Notes under the pieces: generated by a model
Told to the model about the DNA's origin: nothing
The model's database searches: none
The model's input: only the letters and a program-made list of their open reading frames with translations
Translations under genes and position numbers: made by a program
Part shown: piece after piece, positions 1-11,713 of the stretch
Layout of the letters: each line of letters opens with the position of its first letter
Numbering within the stretch: the first letter of the stretch is position 1
Assembly: GCA_002633025.1 (NCBI GenBank)
Contig: NMRB01000345.1
Coordinates: forward strand, 355,669-419,668
Direction: 5' to 3'
Origin: Notospermus geniculatus
Lineage: Eukaryota; Nemertea; Pilidiophora; Heteronemertea; Lineidae
DNA length: 64,000 nucleotides

Positions 1-53
1 ACTCCACAATCGCACGGAAACGAAAAATCTGACACGAAAATAAGGGCCACTTA

Positions 54-274
54 AGCCTAGGTCACATATCCACTCCGGGGCCCGTACGGCGAGTAAAAAC
101 GGACATTTTGGCCAATTTCTACGGTGCCCAGTTTGATCCAGTCTAATTTCCACTTATCCATTGAGGCGATTTCGGCATAATTCATCTTAGATCCGTGTTT
201 CAGTCTCTAAAATCCACTGCAAGCCGCTGGGTGGGAAAAATCGTACGGCGCCCGGTGGATTTGTGACCTAGGCT
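54..274. mobile_element. MITE with TTA duplication (PIF/Harbinger-like)
   Basis: The ends AGCCTAGGTCACA and TGTGACCTAGGCT are inverted copies, and the inverted similarity continues inward through the GTACGGCG motif. TTA flanks the element at 51-53 and 275-277. A 3-bp TTA duplication and a size near 220 bp fit non-autonomous PIF/Harbinger elements. No coding capacity is seen. Confidence 0.75.
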
Positions 275-277
275 TTA

Positions 278-899
278 GTGAGCCAATATTATGCAGGTTG
301 TCACAAGCCAACTCCAATTAAGAATTCTAAGTTTCTCATATTTAAACATGGTGTACTTTGCAAGAGGTCGCTTCATTTCAGATGGCGCACCAGTATATTG
401 GTATTTGAATATGAATCCAAGAAAAATTCAAACTGTTCTCTTGAAATTGAGATAGGTGTCCATTTTCCTTTTCTTGCAAAAGCACACGTCGGATTTTGGG
501 TTTATAATTTACTTTTTGGTGACAGTGCACCTTTAGTTGTGGACCTTTGATTTTTAAAGGCCACTCGTGACTGGAATTGCTCATAGGGCATTGTGTTGTA
601 ACTGCTTGGTCTGGGAGTGAGTCGTTACGGATTACGTCATATATTCCTAAATAAAACTTGACGCCCTGAATATTCTGGGTCTCTCTGTGTGCACACGTCT
701 TGACGACCCGTTGGGTCGCTTCCGTATTTTTAGTTTCTATTTCCTTTCTGGATATGCTGGGTTGATTTTGTTTTTCCGTGCCGTCTCGTCCCCGGGCCAT
801 GCAGTGTGATTTTGTCGGTGAGTAGCGCCCTCTTTTTCCCAGTTTGATGGGTCAGTTGTGTGTGAATGATCCCAGAGTATACATTTTGTTGGATTTTTA
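278..899. other. Non-coding stretch, nothing recognised
   Basis: Short overlapping open frames exist on both strands, but none shows a recognisable domain, splice context or composition bias. I see no repeat structure here. Confidence 0.5.
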
Positions 900-1170
900 G
901 CTCACCTGTGAGCTATAGTCGTCACGCGGTGTCCGTCGTCCGTCGTCGTCGGCGTCCGTTAGCAGGGCACGTTTCGTAACCGCTGGGCCTATATATTGGC
1001 ACCAAACTTGGTACATATGTGTCACTCACATGACCTCAGACAGCAAGTTTCGGTCCGATCTGATTCCTGGCTTGGCCACCAGGGGGGTAAACCGAAAACC
1101 TTTAAAGTGCAGTTTCGCCTTAACCGTTGATCGGATCGTCACCAAATTTTTATCTTAGGTACAGTACAGG
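898..1170. repeat. Dispersed repeat with GCTCACCTGTGAGC start
   Basis: It begins with a short palindrome (GCTCACCTGTGAGC) and continues with GTCGTCACGCGGTGTCCGTC and a GTC-rich run. From memory, sequence of this type is dispersed in many marine invertebrate genomes. It carries no coding potential. Class is uncertain. Confidence 0.5.
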
Positions 1171-1179
1171 GCGCAATTG

Positions 1180-1355
1180 ACATCCCATGTGCTTCGCGCA
1201 CCCTCTGCGCAACGTACGAAGCTCTATCGCGCACCATTCTCGCGACGTGCGCGAAGACTTCGCGAACTCGGCGAGAACGGTGCGCGAACATTAACTGCCG
1301 ACGTTCGCGCACCCTTTGCGAAGCCTACCGCGTAGTGTTCGCGAAGGTCCAGTCT
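1180..1355. other. CpG-dense patch
   Basis: GCGCGAA, TTCGCG and CGAAG words recur in both orientations, giving far more CpG than the surrounding AT-rich DNA. It sits about 1 kb upstream of the MADS-like gene and could be a promoter-proximal CpG-rich region or a decayed repeat. No TATA box or factor site was identified. Confidence 0.4.
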
Positions 1356-2326
1356 TCGCCATGTTATGAAGAACGGTCTGGCTGACGGTGTGTAGCCTAC
1401 GACAGGCCTATGTAGTCATGAAGGCCTTGCAGGCCATGTTTACACGGCGTCACGACGTCGCAAATCATCAGCACTGTGTTGGATGCACTACTTATCATAT
1501 ACCAAGGCTCCGTGAGATCCGAGCAAGTCAAACTTAAAGTGACAATTTTTGCCGAAAAAAAATGTCAAATTTGAGCCAGGACAAACCTGATGCATTACTT
1601 GTCATCAAAAGAATATTCTTGGCCGTTTTCATCTCAATCTNATTTCCCCGATTGGGAGAAATTGCAAGAAAAACACGCTGGGCGCACTCTATGGTTGATT
1701 TGCGCAACTTCTATGCGCCATTTTCGAATTCTACGGCAAATTTTACCTGGTGTTATCCACACTTTTTGGTAAGTCCACCGTCTTTTTCTCCTTCTATTTT
1801 CATGGTAAATATGCAGAACCATTCTCTCTACCTTGTAGACTGGCCCTTTGCCTTTGAAAACGAACTTAAGCACCATAAAATGGCCTAGATTCCCTGCCCA
1901 ATGCAGCCTGATGTTGATCCTACCATGCCTGCCTGCCTGCATGCATGCAATGCACATGATGCACGTGTGCATAATTATCAGGCGGCGTTGGTTAGTGACG
2001 TCATCATTGGACTACAGTACATGTGTATTAACCTTTTTTGGTCTGATCTATGAGTAACCATGGTAGCAGAGATGATTGGTTCATTATGTAATTATGCTAT
2101 GTTGAACACTTGAGAATAGGCCTTGTCAAATTAAAATGCACATTTTTGAAATAAAATGCTCATTTTAATGTGGATTTAGGCCTATAATTAAGAAGGCCAC
2201 AAAAAAATAAGAAGTTGGTTCCTTGCCCCAAACCTCCTGCAAAATCTGCAAGGCAGTGATGGATGCTGAGCAACTAGGCCTAATTTTTCTGCTTCGTTTA
2301 TTGTATGCTGTTGTTCTTTTCAGAAA

Positions 2327-4129
2327 ATGCCAAATGTCCAGCAATTGCTGGACAGTTTGTCCAATGGTGGAGAGATACATGTATTAGACATGTTAGAGGA
2401 CATGGAAGGTCTACAAGGTACACTACCACAAGATGGACAGAATGTTGGACAAGAAGTAGAGGTCATTATTGGGCCACAAGATGCTGAGGACGAAATCCCC
2501 ATTGAAGATGATGAAACAGAGGTAGTAATTGAAGAGGGCCCCATGGGCATGGATACTCTACTTACACTTGAGGATGTCGAGGTTGTTAGTCTGAGTGAAA
2601 ATGAAGACAAAAGTGAGTAGGCCCTATACTGTTTCCAAACTATATAACTCGTATAGCCATTCCAAAACCATGACAGCATACAATTGCATGAGGAAATTGA
2701 GTCCTTCTTAATGTAATGAATGTCATTCATGTCATTGTTAATTGTTCTACTTCGCAGCAGATAATCATCACCGAGGGCCCATTAATACAGGCTACCAGAT
2801 CAATTCACTCGCAAGAATGAAGTCCTTTTCAAAAAGGAAGGATGGCCTGATCAAAAAGGTAAGTTTGTAAGTTCTGATAGTACAAGTGGTTTGTTTTAAA
2901 GTTTGTCATTAGATGATCTGGACTTTTAAGTTTTATAGTACGGTAGGCCCCTACAGTACTCATGTTGAAAGTTCACTTCAGTTTCATGAGTTTGTCAACT
3001 ACCACCACAGAACAATTCAAGCAATTTCTGCCTCATCCTCAGACTCAAGTAGTTCATTGTTCCCTTCATCGACATGTTCTAGGAGCTCATAATAAAAGTC
3101 AGTGTAGTCAGATTTAGTTTTTGCGTTCTTTTTTAAGTGCTCTTCCCACAATTGAGCCTCCTCCTGATCCAAATCGTCCAGTATTTGTAATATTTTCTTG
3201 TGGATCTCCGGTTTTGTTAATTTCTCAATGCATTCAGCAGCTTCCTTCTCCACAGATGTCACATACACACATTTCTTCTCTGGGTCCTCTCCCTCCACAA
3301 CATTTCTTATGTACTTAATTCTAATGTCCTGTGACAGTTCTGTGAAATTGTGGAGTTCATCTGACAGTGGAATTGTTCCAGTAATGTCAGTATGTTGCTT
3401 CTGAAGGTGTGGCCGAGTTAGGTATTCATGCCTCCTGAACAGAGTGCGCACTTGTGCTATTTCCTTCGTTCCAACTGTCTTCTCTTGATCTTGTCTAGAA
3501 GTACTAGCCATCTGCTGTTCACCAGACTTCACATTCAATGCAGCTTCACGAATCTGGAAAAAATGAAAACAGGGTGAGTGACACTTGAAGACATGATTGA
3601 TCATTTCATTATTTTGTTTCAGGCCAGAGAGCTGTCGAACAAATGTGGAGCCAAAGTTGCGCTACGCATCGTTTCCGAGAGTGGGAAAGAGTACGGATAT
3701 ACATCTGTTGGACCTCTGCGGAAGAGTGTCAAAGTTCAAGTTGGGTCTGGTGTTCTTTTCAACAGAAAGTCCCAGAGGCCTCCAAACACCCACACCCCTA
3801 CTAAAAAAAGACAACCACCCTCAACCCCAGCCATTTCCCAGAAAGTTGCTACACCAAAGGTGCATAACATACCAGGGAAAAAAAGGGCAACGAATACTAG
3901 GATTGAACAACCTGTCAACAACCGTTGTGCTGTCTGTGAGGTAATTTACAAAAGTAAGGAGGACCTTAAACTAAACAAACAGTTCAAAAAGAGCAACGCA
4001 TGGCTCGGTTGTGACGAAGAAAAATGCACATTCTGGGGACATGCCAGGTGTCTGGGTCTGCAGCTAAAGCCTGGGCAAAAGGACTGGACAGGTGTGCCAT
4101 TCAATTGCCCAGCACACACAACAAAGTAA
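2327..4129 (+). CDS. MADS-box-like / PHD-like zinc-finger protein, three exons
   Basis: Exons are 2327-2612, 2761-2858 and 3623-4129, joined by introns with GTGAGT..CAG and GTAAGT..CAG borders; the phases agree and give 296 residues. Exon 1 follows an acceptor (TTTTCAG, 2317-2323), so a 5' UTR exon is likely upstream, perhaps ending at the GTAAGT at 1769. Residues 1-95 are strongly acidic. Residues about 113-165 match the MADS box of SRF/MEF2: FSKRKDGLIKK, then ARELSNKCGAKVAL, then SESGKEYGYTS. Intron 2 falls exactly after the KK. Residues 170-229 are basic and proline-rich. Residues 230-293 hold C230, C233, C258, C263, H268, C271, C290 and H293 with the WLGCDEEKC / WGHARC spacing of PHD-like fingers. 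It is probably a nuclear DNA- and chromatin-binding protein. An AATAAA lies at 4335. The combination is not one I recognise from host MADS genes, so it may be transposon cargo. Confidence 0.72.
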
Positions 4130-6647
4130 CATGCTAAACTGTGTCTGTGTGTCTTCCATGAATGATGATAAGAGTCATATAAAGACATATTCCCTCAGGT
4201 TTGTTGAAACTGGTGATAGTTGGTTTTTTTGGCAAATTATTGATCATGTTGATATGTTGATTGCTTGTTAATTTTGAGATATTGTTATAACTTTTATTGT
4301 TAAATATGAGATATTGTTATAACTTTTATTGTTAAATAAATTTCTCGTTATTGATTTCTGGTATAAAAAGTGTACTTACTCTTGTAAGCTTGTCGATACT
4401 TCTGAATACTCTCTGCCAGTGTTCATTTGTTGGAGCTGATGTCAAGGGCATCCAGGATTTTGCCTCTTTGTTGAGCTCTTCCAAACAAGCATCACCGCTC
4501 TGATAGTGGCCAACATTTCCTGTTCTGCTCAGGGTGATTGACGCATCAATAGCCTCTTTGATTTTTGGGGGAGTGCGAGCTCTTGTAATCACATCTTCAG
4601 TAAGAATTTTTTGGTAGCCTGGGTGGTTTCTGGCATAAAATATAGGCGAGAGTCGTTCTTCACCTGCCCGCAGAGCCTCAACATTGAAGTTCCGTACTCC
4701 GTACCTGAACAGCATCATTGCGTGAATGAACGTCAGTACCACTTGCTGCATATACAGGTAGTCTGGATTTCTGATCCCTTGGCACCACGTCCAGTATCCA
4801 GCAACGGAAGGTTGATCTCCTCTCTGTAATGACTCTTTAACATATGGAACTAACATCTCGTTTGTTGCTGATATATACAGTATTTCCATCAATGCCCAGG
4901 ACTTGTGGTGATTGCTTCCTTTCTCTAGGTAACTGAGTGCCCTTTCCGTTTCAAACCCTAGCACTTTGCCAACTTCTTTCATGAACACATCCCAATTCAA
5001 CTTGATGAAGGCTTTGCATGAATTCATTTCCACATGGAGCAATCCTGGCATTAGCACAATCCAGCTGAATTCATTTTCAGGTTTCACATTGTGGAGCAGA
5101 GCACAGCGATGGTCATTGAAGTTGTCTGTACCAAAGAATGACTGGTCGCACATGGAACAGTACATGACATTCTTGATCACCTTGTTTATTATATTGTAAA
5201 TTGTTCCATCACACTCGATCATAAGCCAATGTCGACTCTCTCCCCCATATCGCTTAATGCCAGCCCGAACCCCAATGTTGTGCAAAATGTCTATGATATT
5301 TTGATAGCTATTTGGATTGCAGAAATCTGGTTCACCGGCTACAACTTGTATATCATTGCACTTAGTTTCTATCATGTTCGAAAAATGCAACATGTGTTCT
5401 GTTGGTTTTTTTTCACTCAGCAGTTTACTCTTGTCTGGAGTTGTCTTCTTCAGCGGCCCACCACAATTTCTGCAGAGTCTGTACGATCCATCATTTTCTG
5501 CACCACAGTCAACACAAACTTTCAATGTTGAGGCAACCTGCTCCTGATGTATTATCTGATCAATATAGTCTGAATCCCTTGTCCCCAGCTTAGTATGTTC
5601 CTCACAGACCTCCGACAGACGGTCAGCTAAAAAGCTATCTCTTGTTTGCCTGAAGAACATAGTGTGCTCAGCAAATGAACTCTCAATCTGGTCTTTTTGA
5701 TCCTGTGACATTGTCCCAAATAACCAATGTGCTGGAGACAAACTTTCATCATCTTGCATCATGTTGTTTGGGTCTATGACAAGGTAAGCATGACTGGTCA
5801 CAATGCTCTGAGGCACCTTGTTGTCTGCTTTGACAGTATGAGTTTTTCCTATGATTTGCTCGTTGTCAAAAAGTTCTCTCACTAACCCAGGAGGAAAGGC
5901 TACCTCTTGACGTGCCTGTCCTTGAATCCATTCATAGAGGTATCTATAGGAACCTGCAGGTGAAACCACACCCTTGTAATTGACCAGTGTTTTACTGCTT
6001 GAGAAAGAGTAAATGAGCAAATTTTCACGGAAGGATAAGGGAAGAATCAGTCGTGAATTTCTACAAGCATATATCTGCTCAACAACTTTGGCCATGAGAA
6101 ATGATTCTTTGTCACCACACTGTCCATCAGTATAACCACAAAGTGCTTTTAACAGATTCATTAGTTCTACTGGCCTTTCTGATAACCACTCACTTGCACT
6201 GTAATTAATCAGAGACTGAACTGAACACTTATTCTTTTCCCTATGAAGTGCAGCTATGTCCTTGCTGATGATAGCTGCCACTGTTTTTCCCATGTCTGTG
6301 CACTGAGTAGCCAGCTTATCCCTAGGATCTTCTTCACCACCTTCTATAGGCCTACCACTGTCAGCATCCTCAGCTGGTTGAGAATCTGTGGTTTCTTTGA
6401 GGATAGTGGAGCTTTCTACTTCTACAATCTGCAGACAGCCTTGACAGATGTACTTTGACCACTTCGTCACAATTCCACGGTCCACCAACATTTTGTAGGT
6501 TGCTTTTTTCAACTTTTTTCCATTTGTAATGTTGATCAATGGTTTGTTATCACATTCCTTATCATGGATGACGGCAGAGCATTTTCGTGTGAAACTGCCA
6601 TGTTCATCACGTTGAGGAACCAAGCTTGAAGACCTTGTTTTGGGCAT
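3017..6647 (-). CDS. Large repetitive-family protein (N-RAG-TP-related core), two exons
   Basis: Exon 1 runs 6647-4380 and exon 2 runs 3553-3017. The intron has GTAAGT at 4379 and TTTTTCCAG before 3553, phase 0, giving 934 residues. The start is the ATG of MPKTRSSS; a further 5' UTR intron (6958-6669) is suggested by GTAAGT and TTTTCCAG. The N-terminus holds C23, C32, C68 and C71, possibly zinc-binding. A zinc-ribbon-like CVDCG..CRNCGG lies near residues 377-396 and a YCSMC..H finger near 495. The core matches the protein at 22319-25339 throughout: LPLSFRENL, SPAGSY, IIGKT, NPNSY, RHW, CDG, LLHVEMN, HHKSW and RNHPGYQKI. The C-terminal exon is charged and acidic at its end. The histidine and acidic motifs could be a transposase-type core, but that is inference. 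No terminal repeats were found around it, so it may be a domesticated or decayed element gene. Its second exon lies within intron 2 of the plus-strand MADS-like gene. Confidence 0.75.
4335..4340 (+). other. Candidate poly(A) signal of the MADS-like gene
   Basis: AATAAA occurs about 206 bases after the stop codon at 4127-4129. It lies inside the intron of the opposing minus-strand gene. Only the hexamer supports it. Confidence 0.45.
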
Positions 6648-6668
6648 CTTCAAACTGGTAGTCTACAC

Positions 6669-7735
6669 CTGGAAAATGACAAACAATTGTTCTAGCCTTG
6701 CCTTGCTATACTTATTACTCTTTAGGCAACTGAAGGGATGGCTAGGGGGAAAGATTCACCATTCGGGTGTAGGGAGAGCATCGTCAGTGAAATTACCGGT
6801 AGCCTAAATGATGCCTTTTCTTAGAAATGGATCTGAAGATGATAGAACAAAATTTGATTTTTTACCCTTAAAAGATATCCTTTCTTATCCTCTATTTTTG
6901 GTAGGCAATTTTTTGGCAAATTACAAAGGAATATGGATTTAAGGAAGTTCGAACTTACCATTCTTGAATGGAACTGCTTCAGACTTCACTTCACTTCCAA
7001 ATCTAGCAAAAGTTCGGCAAACAGACGCTTGCAGCCATTGACATTAGATACAGCAGGTCAATGCATGGTATCTTTACCGTCATTGGCATAGAAATGTCAA
7101 AAATGAAACGGCATAAAATGTGAAAAACCTTCCCGAGTTGCAAAATTTGACTTTTTCTACAAAAGTTTACTAGGTCTCACCTTGAAGGGTCATTCTCCCA
7201 ATTGGGGGAATGATAACATGCCTTGGTGAAATCCAAAGTACTATTCTCCCAATTGGGGGAATTTCAACAAAACCTGAGAAATTCTCCCGTTCGGGAGAGT
7301 AATGATATAATCATGAATGCAACATTGAATATCATGAATGCAACAATGAAGATTTTCGGGGTGGCTGTATTGAAGTACTGTCCTCCAAGTACCATTGAAT
7401 ACAAGACAAAGCCATTGAAAGAAAGATGGATGTAGGACAGACCAAATGTTGTGTCACCAAGCTCCAAATACTACACATAGTGCAGAGCAGAACCCTAAGA
7501 AATGGATGCTAACTACAGTTGGAATGGATGAGAATCAGACACTTTGTACTGGTCTCCTAGCGACACAGCTCAGGGTGTCAAATTTGGGGGTGTTTCGTCA
7601 TTGCTAACCCAGTTTCGAAAAGAGGTGTCTGGTGTGTGCAATGGAGCATGATGCACTTTGATGCAACACTGCCAGAATCCAAGATGGCCATCACAGCAGT
7701 ATGCTACCCAAAGGCGGTTCATAAAAAGACCGGAA
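6669..7735. other. Upstream region with three short palindromes
   Basis: The part next to 6647 includes a likely 5' UTR intron and exon of the minus-strand gene (exon 3' end near 6959). ATTCTCCCAATTGGGGGAAT occurs at 7192-7211 and again at 7243-7262, and a variant ATTCTCCCGTTCGGGAGAGT lies at 7281-7300. These could be operators or debris of a repeat. A degraded short open frame at 7223-7435 shows no domain. Confidence 0.45.
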
Positions 7736-8129
7736 TACACCGGAATCCGCCGGAATACACCGAAATACTGCCGAAAATACGATACAAAAGGTTTATTTTC
7801 ACTCTTATGCTGTAGCTAATGGATACGAGGCAGATACGGGCAAGATCAGCCTCAAAATCAGAAACATCGCATCAGGTGTTTTCGGCGGGCGGCCAGCGGT
7901 CGCCATCTTGGATGCATGTTTGAGGTTATCCAATATGGCGGCGGTCGATCGCCGAAAACACCCATCGGGCGACGTTTCTGTTAGAATTGAGACTGATATT
8001 GTACATTTCTGCATTGGAGTGATATGATACATCAAGCCTCACTAAAAATAATACTGAAAAGAAGCCTTTTAACCCTGTTTTCGGCGATATTTTGGTGTAT
8101 TCCGGCGTATTTCGGTGTATTCCGGTCTT
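7736..8129. mobile_element. MITE with about 60-bp inverted ends
   Basis: The left end AAGACCGGAATACACCGG and the right end CGGTGTATTCCGGTCTT are inverted copies, and each arm contains several CCGGAATACACC words. The inner part (7855-7960) has no reading frame of note. No clear target duplication was seen, so the superfamily is open. Confidence 0.6.
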
Positions 8130-8281
8130 CTTACGGACCCATTCTACATGGAAAGAAAAGTGTCCCCTTGACCCACAACAAGGTTACCCATTCTTCAAAG
8201 AGATTAAAATTGTACATTTTCTGGCAAATCGCCAAATTTGACACAGAACAGAAGCTAAATGATTGAGTACAAGTACAAAGA

Positions 8282-8386
8282 CCTGTTTGGCAAAGTGACT
8301 TTAAAATAATGGTAACATTAACTCTATGCATTTTCCGTTTGGTTAAAGATACCATAAGCTTAAAGTCACTTTATGAAACAGGCCCC
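8282..8386. mobile_element. Short palindromic MITE, copy 1
   Basis: It ends in CCTGTTTGGCAAAGTGACTT and AAGTCACTTTATGAAACAGG, which pair as an imperfect hairpin. A second copy of the same family lies at 46834-46942. Nearby, at 8147 and 8489, a GGAAAGAAAAGTG word begins two similar stretches, suggesting an old local duplication. Confidence 0.6.
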
Positions 8387-8389
8387 AGG

Positions 8390-10520
8390 TCAACAAATTT
8401 TCTCAGCTAAAAAAACTAAAAAAGGCTAAGAGAACACTTCGAGGTAGTCCAAGTTGAAGCTCTTCTCTCTGTAGGTTGAACTCTAAATGGAAAGAAAAGT
8501 GCCCCTGCGCTGAACAAGGTTTACCCAAATGATAATTGTTCAAAACGATCATATGGGACTGTTACTGGAAACCACCAAATTCGACACAGAAAGTGCAGTG
8601 CACTTCCTGACTGTTCACAAAACAGGCAATGTGTGAGTAAAGGAACTGTTTGGCATTATTTATACTGGGGTGGGGTGCGGGTGCGGTACAGAGTATTACA
8701 ACTACCTAAGTTGGATCGCAGAAGACGTTTCCAAAGCTATCAATAAAGTGCAGTGATGGAATACATTTTTACATCAATATATAACATGTACATAAGCTCC
8801 AAAAATATGGTCAAAATTGAGAGTAAAAATTACTAATTAAGAGCCATGCATCACATGTGATGTGCTAAGCAGCTGTCCAAGGTGGAAAGAATTATGGTAA
8901 CAAACCATTTTTAGCTCTCTCGGAAAAATTACAAGTCAAATTTAGATGCAGCGGCAATTTGTAATTTACGAGTCACGGGTGGGACAACGGGCCATATTTT
9001 GTTCGCGTAGCAGAATAACTTTATCCACGGGTCGAAGTTTCTGTCTGTAGGGTGGAGACTGCCAAACTCACTGCAGTACGAATTTCCTCCATCTAATACC
9101 TATCTTAGGAGAACATTGACTGTCATCATGGTTGGGACAATGCATTTTACCTTTACAGATTTCGGTCACATTTGGCGCCTCCCCAGTTCACCTGCTTACT
9201 TTAGCCCACTAACTTGCATTGAAATACTTAGTAGAGTTCTCAATGATTCCGATGATATTATGGTCGGGCAGGAGTCTCTCCTCTTTCATGGAGAAAAATT
9301 GAGCGTAACCGGTGGGACAGATTTTAGACAAATTTTTGGAACATTGACATTTATTTGATTAGTAGTCGGGAGCGGACACATATCCAAAATTCTTTTTCAT
9401 ATTGTGCAAGAACACCCTTTAAAAATTCTTGTCACTGCAACTTGTCTGTGAATATTGACAAGGTGCTTTAGTCAGTCTGACGAGTTACGTCATTCATGAC
9501 ACGATTTACTTGTCATGGCGAGTCGCACATCTCTGTGACGAGTTCAATTTGTCGAGTTGACAAGATCTCTAGTTATTTCGATAAGTTGCAGGTGGCAGGA
9601 CATTATTGCGCATGCGCTTCCCTCACATTCATCGCTCAATTTCAAACTCTAAGAATGCTGTCACCATCGTTGCCTCATTAGCCGCGTGGGTTTAGGGGTT
9701 GTCTAAGTAATAGTTTGTATGTTTCATAGGTCGTAGGTTCGAATCCCGTCTTAGGCTCTGAAATTAGATAGCGTTTTTCTGTCATATGTACCTGTTGGGT
9801 CGTCGCGAAGCTACGCCCTTATTTGTCAGTCAAGATTTTGTTGCGTGCACTGTTGTTTCAGCCAGAACGTCCGCAGTTCGCGCCAGATTTTAATGAAATT
9901 TGCCAAGTAGGTTCAGGCGCTGGTGTACTTTTAAGCAAGTGAGAATATTGTTCCAAAAAATGCGTTAGGTTCCGAGAAATTAGCATTTTAAGGCGAAAAA
10001 ATGGGCCTGTGAGGTGCTGTGCCACTTAAAAACGAAATTTAAGAATCATTGGTAGCGAAATTAAAAAATCTGGCTCCAACGTTTTGTGCCCAAGAAAGTT
10101 AACTTCTTTGTCGCCGATTTTCAGCTGAAGTGGAGAAAAAATGTAGGAGGAGATAGATTTTTTCGGCAGTGAGAATTGCGATTTTATCGGTGTTCAGCGA
10201 TGAAACCTCAGCTCCAGGTGCCATAATGTATGCAGAGCTTGTATCTCCCCTGCGACGCAATTAGAATCACGTGTCGAGGTTGTTTTGTTGACACTCGAGG
10301 TTTTGCAAGAAAATCCCCCCAAAACATCATTTAGAAGCAAAATCATGGGGAATTCTGTACCAACTTAGTGGGAAGAGATTCTAGGAAAGAAGTCATCATG
10401 GTTTGTTACGCAAGTATTTGGTCAGTTTGTCTGTAAAGAATCAACAAGTTCGGCTGTCTCGGCTTTATTATCCCACCGAACGTAAGTTCGGTAGGGATAT
10501 AGAGAGATAGTCAGAGAGCT
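8390..10520. other. Non-coding AT-rich stretch
   Basis: No convincing gene is present. It holds one tRNA-like sequence (9681-9757) and, at 10478-10490, CACCGAACGTAAGTTCGGT, a short palindrome next to the left end of the 10.8-kb element. Confidence 0.5.
9681..9757 (+). repeat. tRNA-like (SINE-type) sequence
   Basis: A canonical B-box GGTTCGAATCC lies at 9734-9744 and the ends AGCC/GGCT can pair. The D and anticodon arms do not fold properly, so it is more likely a tRNA-derived SINE head or tRNA pseudogene than a working tRNA. Confidence 0.45.
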
Positions 10521-11001
10521 AGCCCACTTTTATTTACACTTTTGAGAACGAAAGGTTTGATGGTCTCATTCTATCAGTAGTAAGTGGGGAATCAATAAAA
10601 CCCATTTCTTAAGCATGGCATTCCTGGGCTTTAGGTTCTGGGGGGTCACTAACCCCCCAAAAAAGTGACAGTCATTTACACTTTTGAGAACAACAATGAT
10701 ATTCACACCAAGTAGCCCCCTCATATCAGTGATTAGAAATACACAACTTAAGAAAAGTATAATTCTGGGGTTTGGACATAAGAAGGGCCCCAATAAGGGT
10801 CCAATAAGGGTCTCAATTACACTTTTGAGAACAAACTTGAAATTTGCACAAAAATATTCCCTTACATCGGTTATCACAAAAATGTAACTTAAGAAAAATT
10901 ATTCCCTGGCATTTCAGCTTAAGAAGGGGTCAAATGGCCAAAAAAGGGTCTGAAAGGCCCAAAAATGTGTACCATTTACACTTTTGAGAACAACACTAAT
11001 A
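10521..11001 (+). repeat. Left terminal inverted repeat of the 10.8-kb element
   Basis: Near-identical in inverse orientation to 20811-21291. The TTTACACTTTTGAGAAC module recurs at about 10533, 10676, 10816 and 10975, interleaved with a CTTAAGAAAA module. Such subterminal repeats often serve as transposase-binding arrays; here that is inference. Confidence 0.8.
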
Positions 11002-11002
11002 N

Positions 11003-11560
11003 ATGTACATCTGCCCACACATCTTTAATTTTTGTAGACCTATTTGTTTGTAATTACATATGTATTCTCTCATCTCCATTTCATCATCATCATCATCATC
11101 ATCGTTGGCAGCTGCGTAACATTACAAGTACGATTCATGTTCATCTACCCACACATCTTTAATTTGTGTAGACCTATTTGTTTGTAATTACATTTTTGTT
11201 TCTCTCATCTCCATTTCATGTACATCTGCCCACACATCTTTAATTTGTGTAGACCTATTTGTTTGTAATTATGTATTCTGTTTCTCTCATCTCCATTTCA
11301 TGTACATCTGCCCACACATCTTTAATTTGTGTAGACCTATTTGTTTGTAATTACATTTTTGTTTCTCTCATCTCCATTTCATGTACATCTGCCCACACAT
11401 CTTTAATTTGTGTAGAATTATTTGTTAGTAATTATATGTATTCTGTTTCATCTCCATTTCACTTTCATCTGCCCACGTATTTTTAATTTGTGCAGTTGGT
11501 AATTCTGTTTCTCTCATCTCCATTTCATGTACATGTACATTTGCACAATTACTTTTTTGT
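11003..11560 (+). repeat. Minisatellite, about 85-bp units
   Basis: Roughly six tandem units share ATGTACATCTGCCCACACAT, CTTTAATTTGTGTAGACC and TCTCTCATCTCCATTTC. It includes a CAT trinucleotide run at 11080-11102. It begins right at the inner edge of the left terminal repeat. A short TATC microsatellite follows at 11594-11622. Confidence 0.8.
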
Positions 11561-11713
11561 TATTTTCCTGAATTGGTTGAATAAAGCACATATCTATCTC
11601 TATCTATCTATCTGTTGAAACACGATCCGTCCATATTCATTCATTTTGTATTTCGAACGAAAAATTCCTGACACTGACCCTAAATGGTCCTTTTTGTCGA
11701 TCTTTCTTTACAG

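Noticed and set aside
378-800. Minus-strand open frame of 140 codons
   Set aside because: No recognisable domain, no splice context, and an overlapping plus-strand frame of similar quality.
1500-7170. Terminal inverted repeats around the MADS/N-RAG-core gene pair
   Set aside because: Only a weak match (TTTTGCCGAAAAA near 1548 with TTTTGTAGAAAAA near 7160, inverted) was found, too short to claim an element boundary.
9681-9757. Functional tRNA gene
   Set aside because: A good B-box, but D and anticodon arms do not fold and the acceptor stem pairs only at its tip. The same applies to the tRNA-like sequences at 32.5, 32.7, 55.9, 56.3 and 63.0 kb.
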